DNA of 64,000 bases. Origin: Fodinicurvata fenggangensis DSM 21160. GTDB lineage: Bacteria; Pseudomonadota; Alphaproteobacteria; Kiloniellales; DSM-21159. Shown in pieces: positions 63,612 through 64,000 of the stretch (its first letter is position 1; each line of letters opens with the position of its first letter). Position numbers and translations under genes: made by a program. The stretch covers positions 62,001-126,000 of the forward strand of contig NZ_JMLV01000011.1 in the NCBI RefSeq assembly GCF_000686045.1, in the 5' to 3' direction. The notes below the pieces were generated by a model. The model was not told where the DNA came from and did not search any database. It saw nothing but the letters and a program-made list of their open reading frames with translations.

Positions 63612-63810
63612 GCAGAACGGTCCTTTGCCAGGTTTTTTCCTGCGCTGTCGTATTTGACCGTAGTTCGAAGATTGGGTACCTCTAGCGCCTCGGACGCTGG
63701 AACACCTCGCGGGTTCCGGCGTCCCTGTCACAAGAACCGACAGGGGCATGCGAGCAACGCGAAGCGCCTGCAAGGATATCCGGAACTCGAACAGGGCATG
63801 GACAGCGACA
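63612..63810 (+). other. Leader region of the PotA-like gene with several small hairpins
   Basis: The 200 bases between the WG gene and the next ABC gene include AGCG-CCTCGGA-CGCT (63684-63698), GGAAC/GTTCC and CCCTGTC-ACAAGAACC-GACAGGG (63723-63745). The crowded inverted repeats could form a structured leader, but no known riboswitch consensus (ykkC, TPP, glycine, speF) is recognisable. A promoter is presumably included. Confidence 0.3.
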
Positions 63811-64000
63811 ATGAACAAGACCGCAACGGCCGAGATGGATAGCAGCGAAAGCCACAGCGATACGGACACACTGGTCGAAATCCAGGATGTCTCAAAGACC
63901 TATGACGGCGAGACCCTGGTCATCGAAGGTCTCAACCTGGACATCCAGCGCGGCGAATTCCTCACGCTGCTGGGGCCCTCGGGCTCCGGCAAGACCACGG
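63811..64000 (+). CDS. ABC transporter ATPase, spermidine/putrescine (PotA) type, truncated by window end
   Basis: Sixty-three codons are visible: a charged N-terminal tail, then TLVEIQDVSKTYDGETLVIEGLNLDIQRGEFLTLLGPSGSGKTT with Walker A GPSGSGKTT (residues 55-63). The phrase LNLDIQRGEFLTLLGPSGSGKT is typical of PotA/FbpC-like subunits, commonly polyamine or ferric-iron importers. The remainder lies beyond the window. ATG 63811 is used; ATG 63835 is also in frame. The ribosome site is weak in either case. Confidence 0.85.
   Translation, partial: MNKTATAEMDSSESHSDTDTLVEIQDVSKTYDGETLVIEGLNLDIQRGEFLTLLGPSGSGKTT

Noticed and set aside
63660-63760. Guanidine (ykkC) or other riboswitch before the PotA-like gene
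   Set aside because: Some words (GGGTTCCGG) look similar, but the required conserved core is absent.

Overview
The window is high-GC, densely packed, bacterial chromosomal DNA. Its mix of nutrient uptake genes (two complete branched-chain-amino-acid/amide-type ABC operons, a NitT/TauT-type ABC system, a TRAP transporter, two DMT permeases), a five-step hut pathway ending in formylglutamate, and GntR/LysR/TetR/ScfR-type regulators suggests an alphaproteobacterium, perhaps a marine or halophilic Rhodospirillales relative. That placement is inference from gene content and acidic proteins; no rRNA or marker gene is present.

Layout. (1) 1-7947: a 5-oxoprolinase subunit A gene (minus) diverges from a GntR regulator, a Liv-type ABC transporter, its amide-type binding protein and an amidase, a likely amide/5-oxoproline scavenging locus. 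(2) 7950-11030: a rearranged stretch in which an isochorismatase-fold hydrolase is bracketed by duplicated 3' ends of the amidase and recQ genes; recQ itself is intact. (3) 11140-14534: a hipBA-like module with AT-rich operator repeats, then a secreted protein of unknown function. (4) 14570-21231: a binding protein diverging from a TetR regulator, followed by permease, SDR-like enzyme, GNAT enzyme, DHDPS-like aldolase and ABC ATPase. A palindrome recurs around this TetR gene and in front of the hydrolase of region 2, suggesting one regulon. (5) 21240-26134: an AT-rich foreign island with two unrecognised membrane-anchored genes, remnants of IS630- and IS5-type transposases and of an ABC ATPase, then a LysR remnant, ridA and a TetR gene, bracketed by two copies of a molybdenum hydroxylase 3' end. 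(6) 26374-32103: methyltransferase, LysR, epoxide-hydrolase-like enzyme, TetR/DMT pair and a Fic protein.

(7) 32132-39112: a four-gene minus-strand operon of exported proteins (vWA, WG-repeat, small exported protein, large HExxH zinc protease). A paralogous vWA + WG pair lies at 59451-63611, where the vWA protein carries seven Ig-like repeats. This is the best candidate for an undescribed system. (8) 39850-51586: DMT permease, TRAP transporter and a complete histidine-utilisation cluster (hutIHGU with TRAP genes downstream, diverging from hutFC across a palindromic promoter). (9) 51667-53885: a compact potentially structured element, a single-domain response regulator and a ScfR/RamB-type regulator. 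(10) 53905-59327: palindromes and a second amide/urea-type ABC operon with a processing-type hairpin after the binding-protein gene and a clear terminator at the end. (11) 63811 onward: the start of a PotA-like ABC ATPase cut by the window edge.

The window contains no recognisable rRNA, tRNA or CRISPR array.
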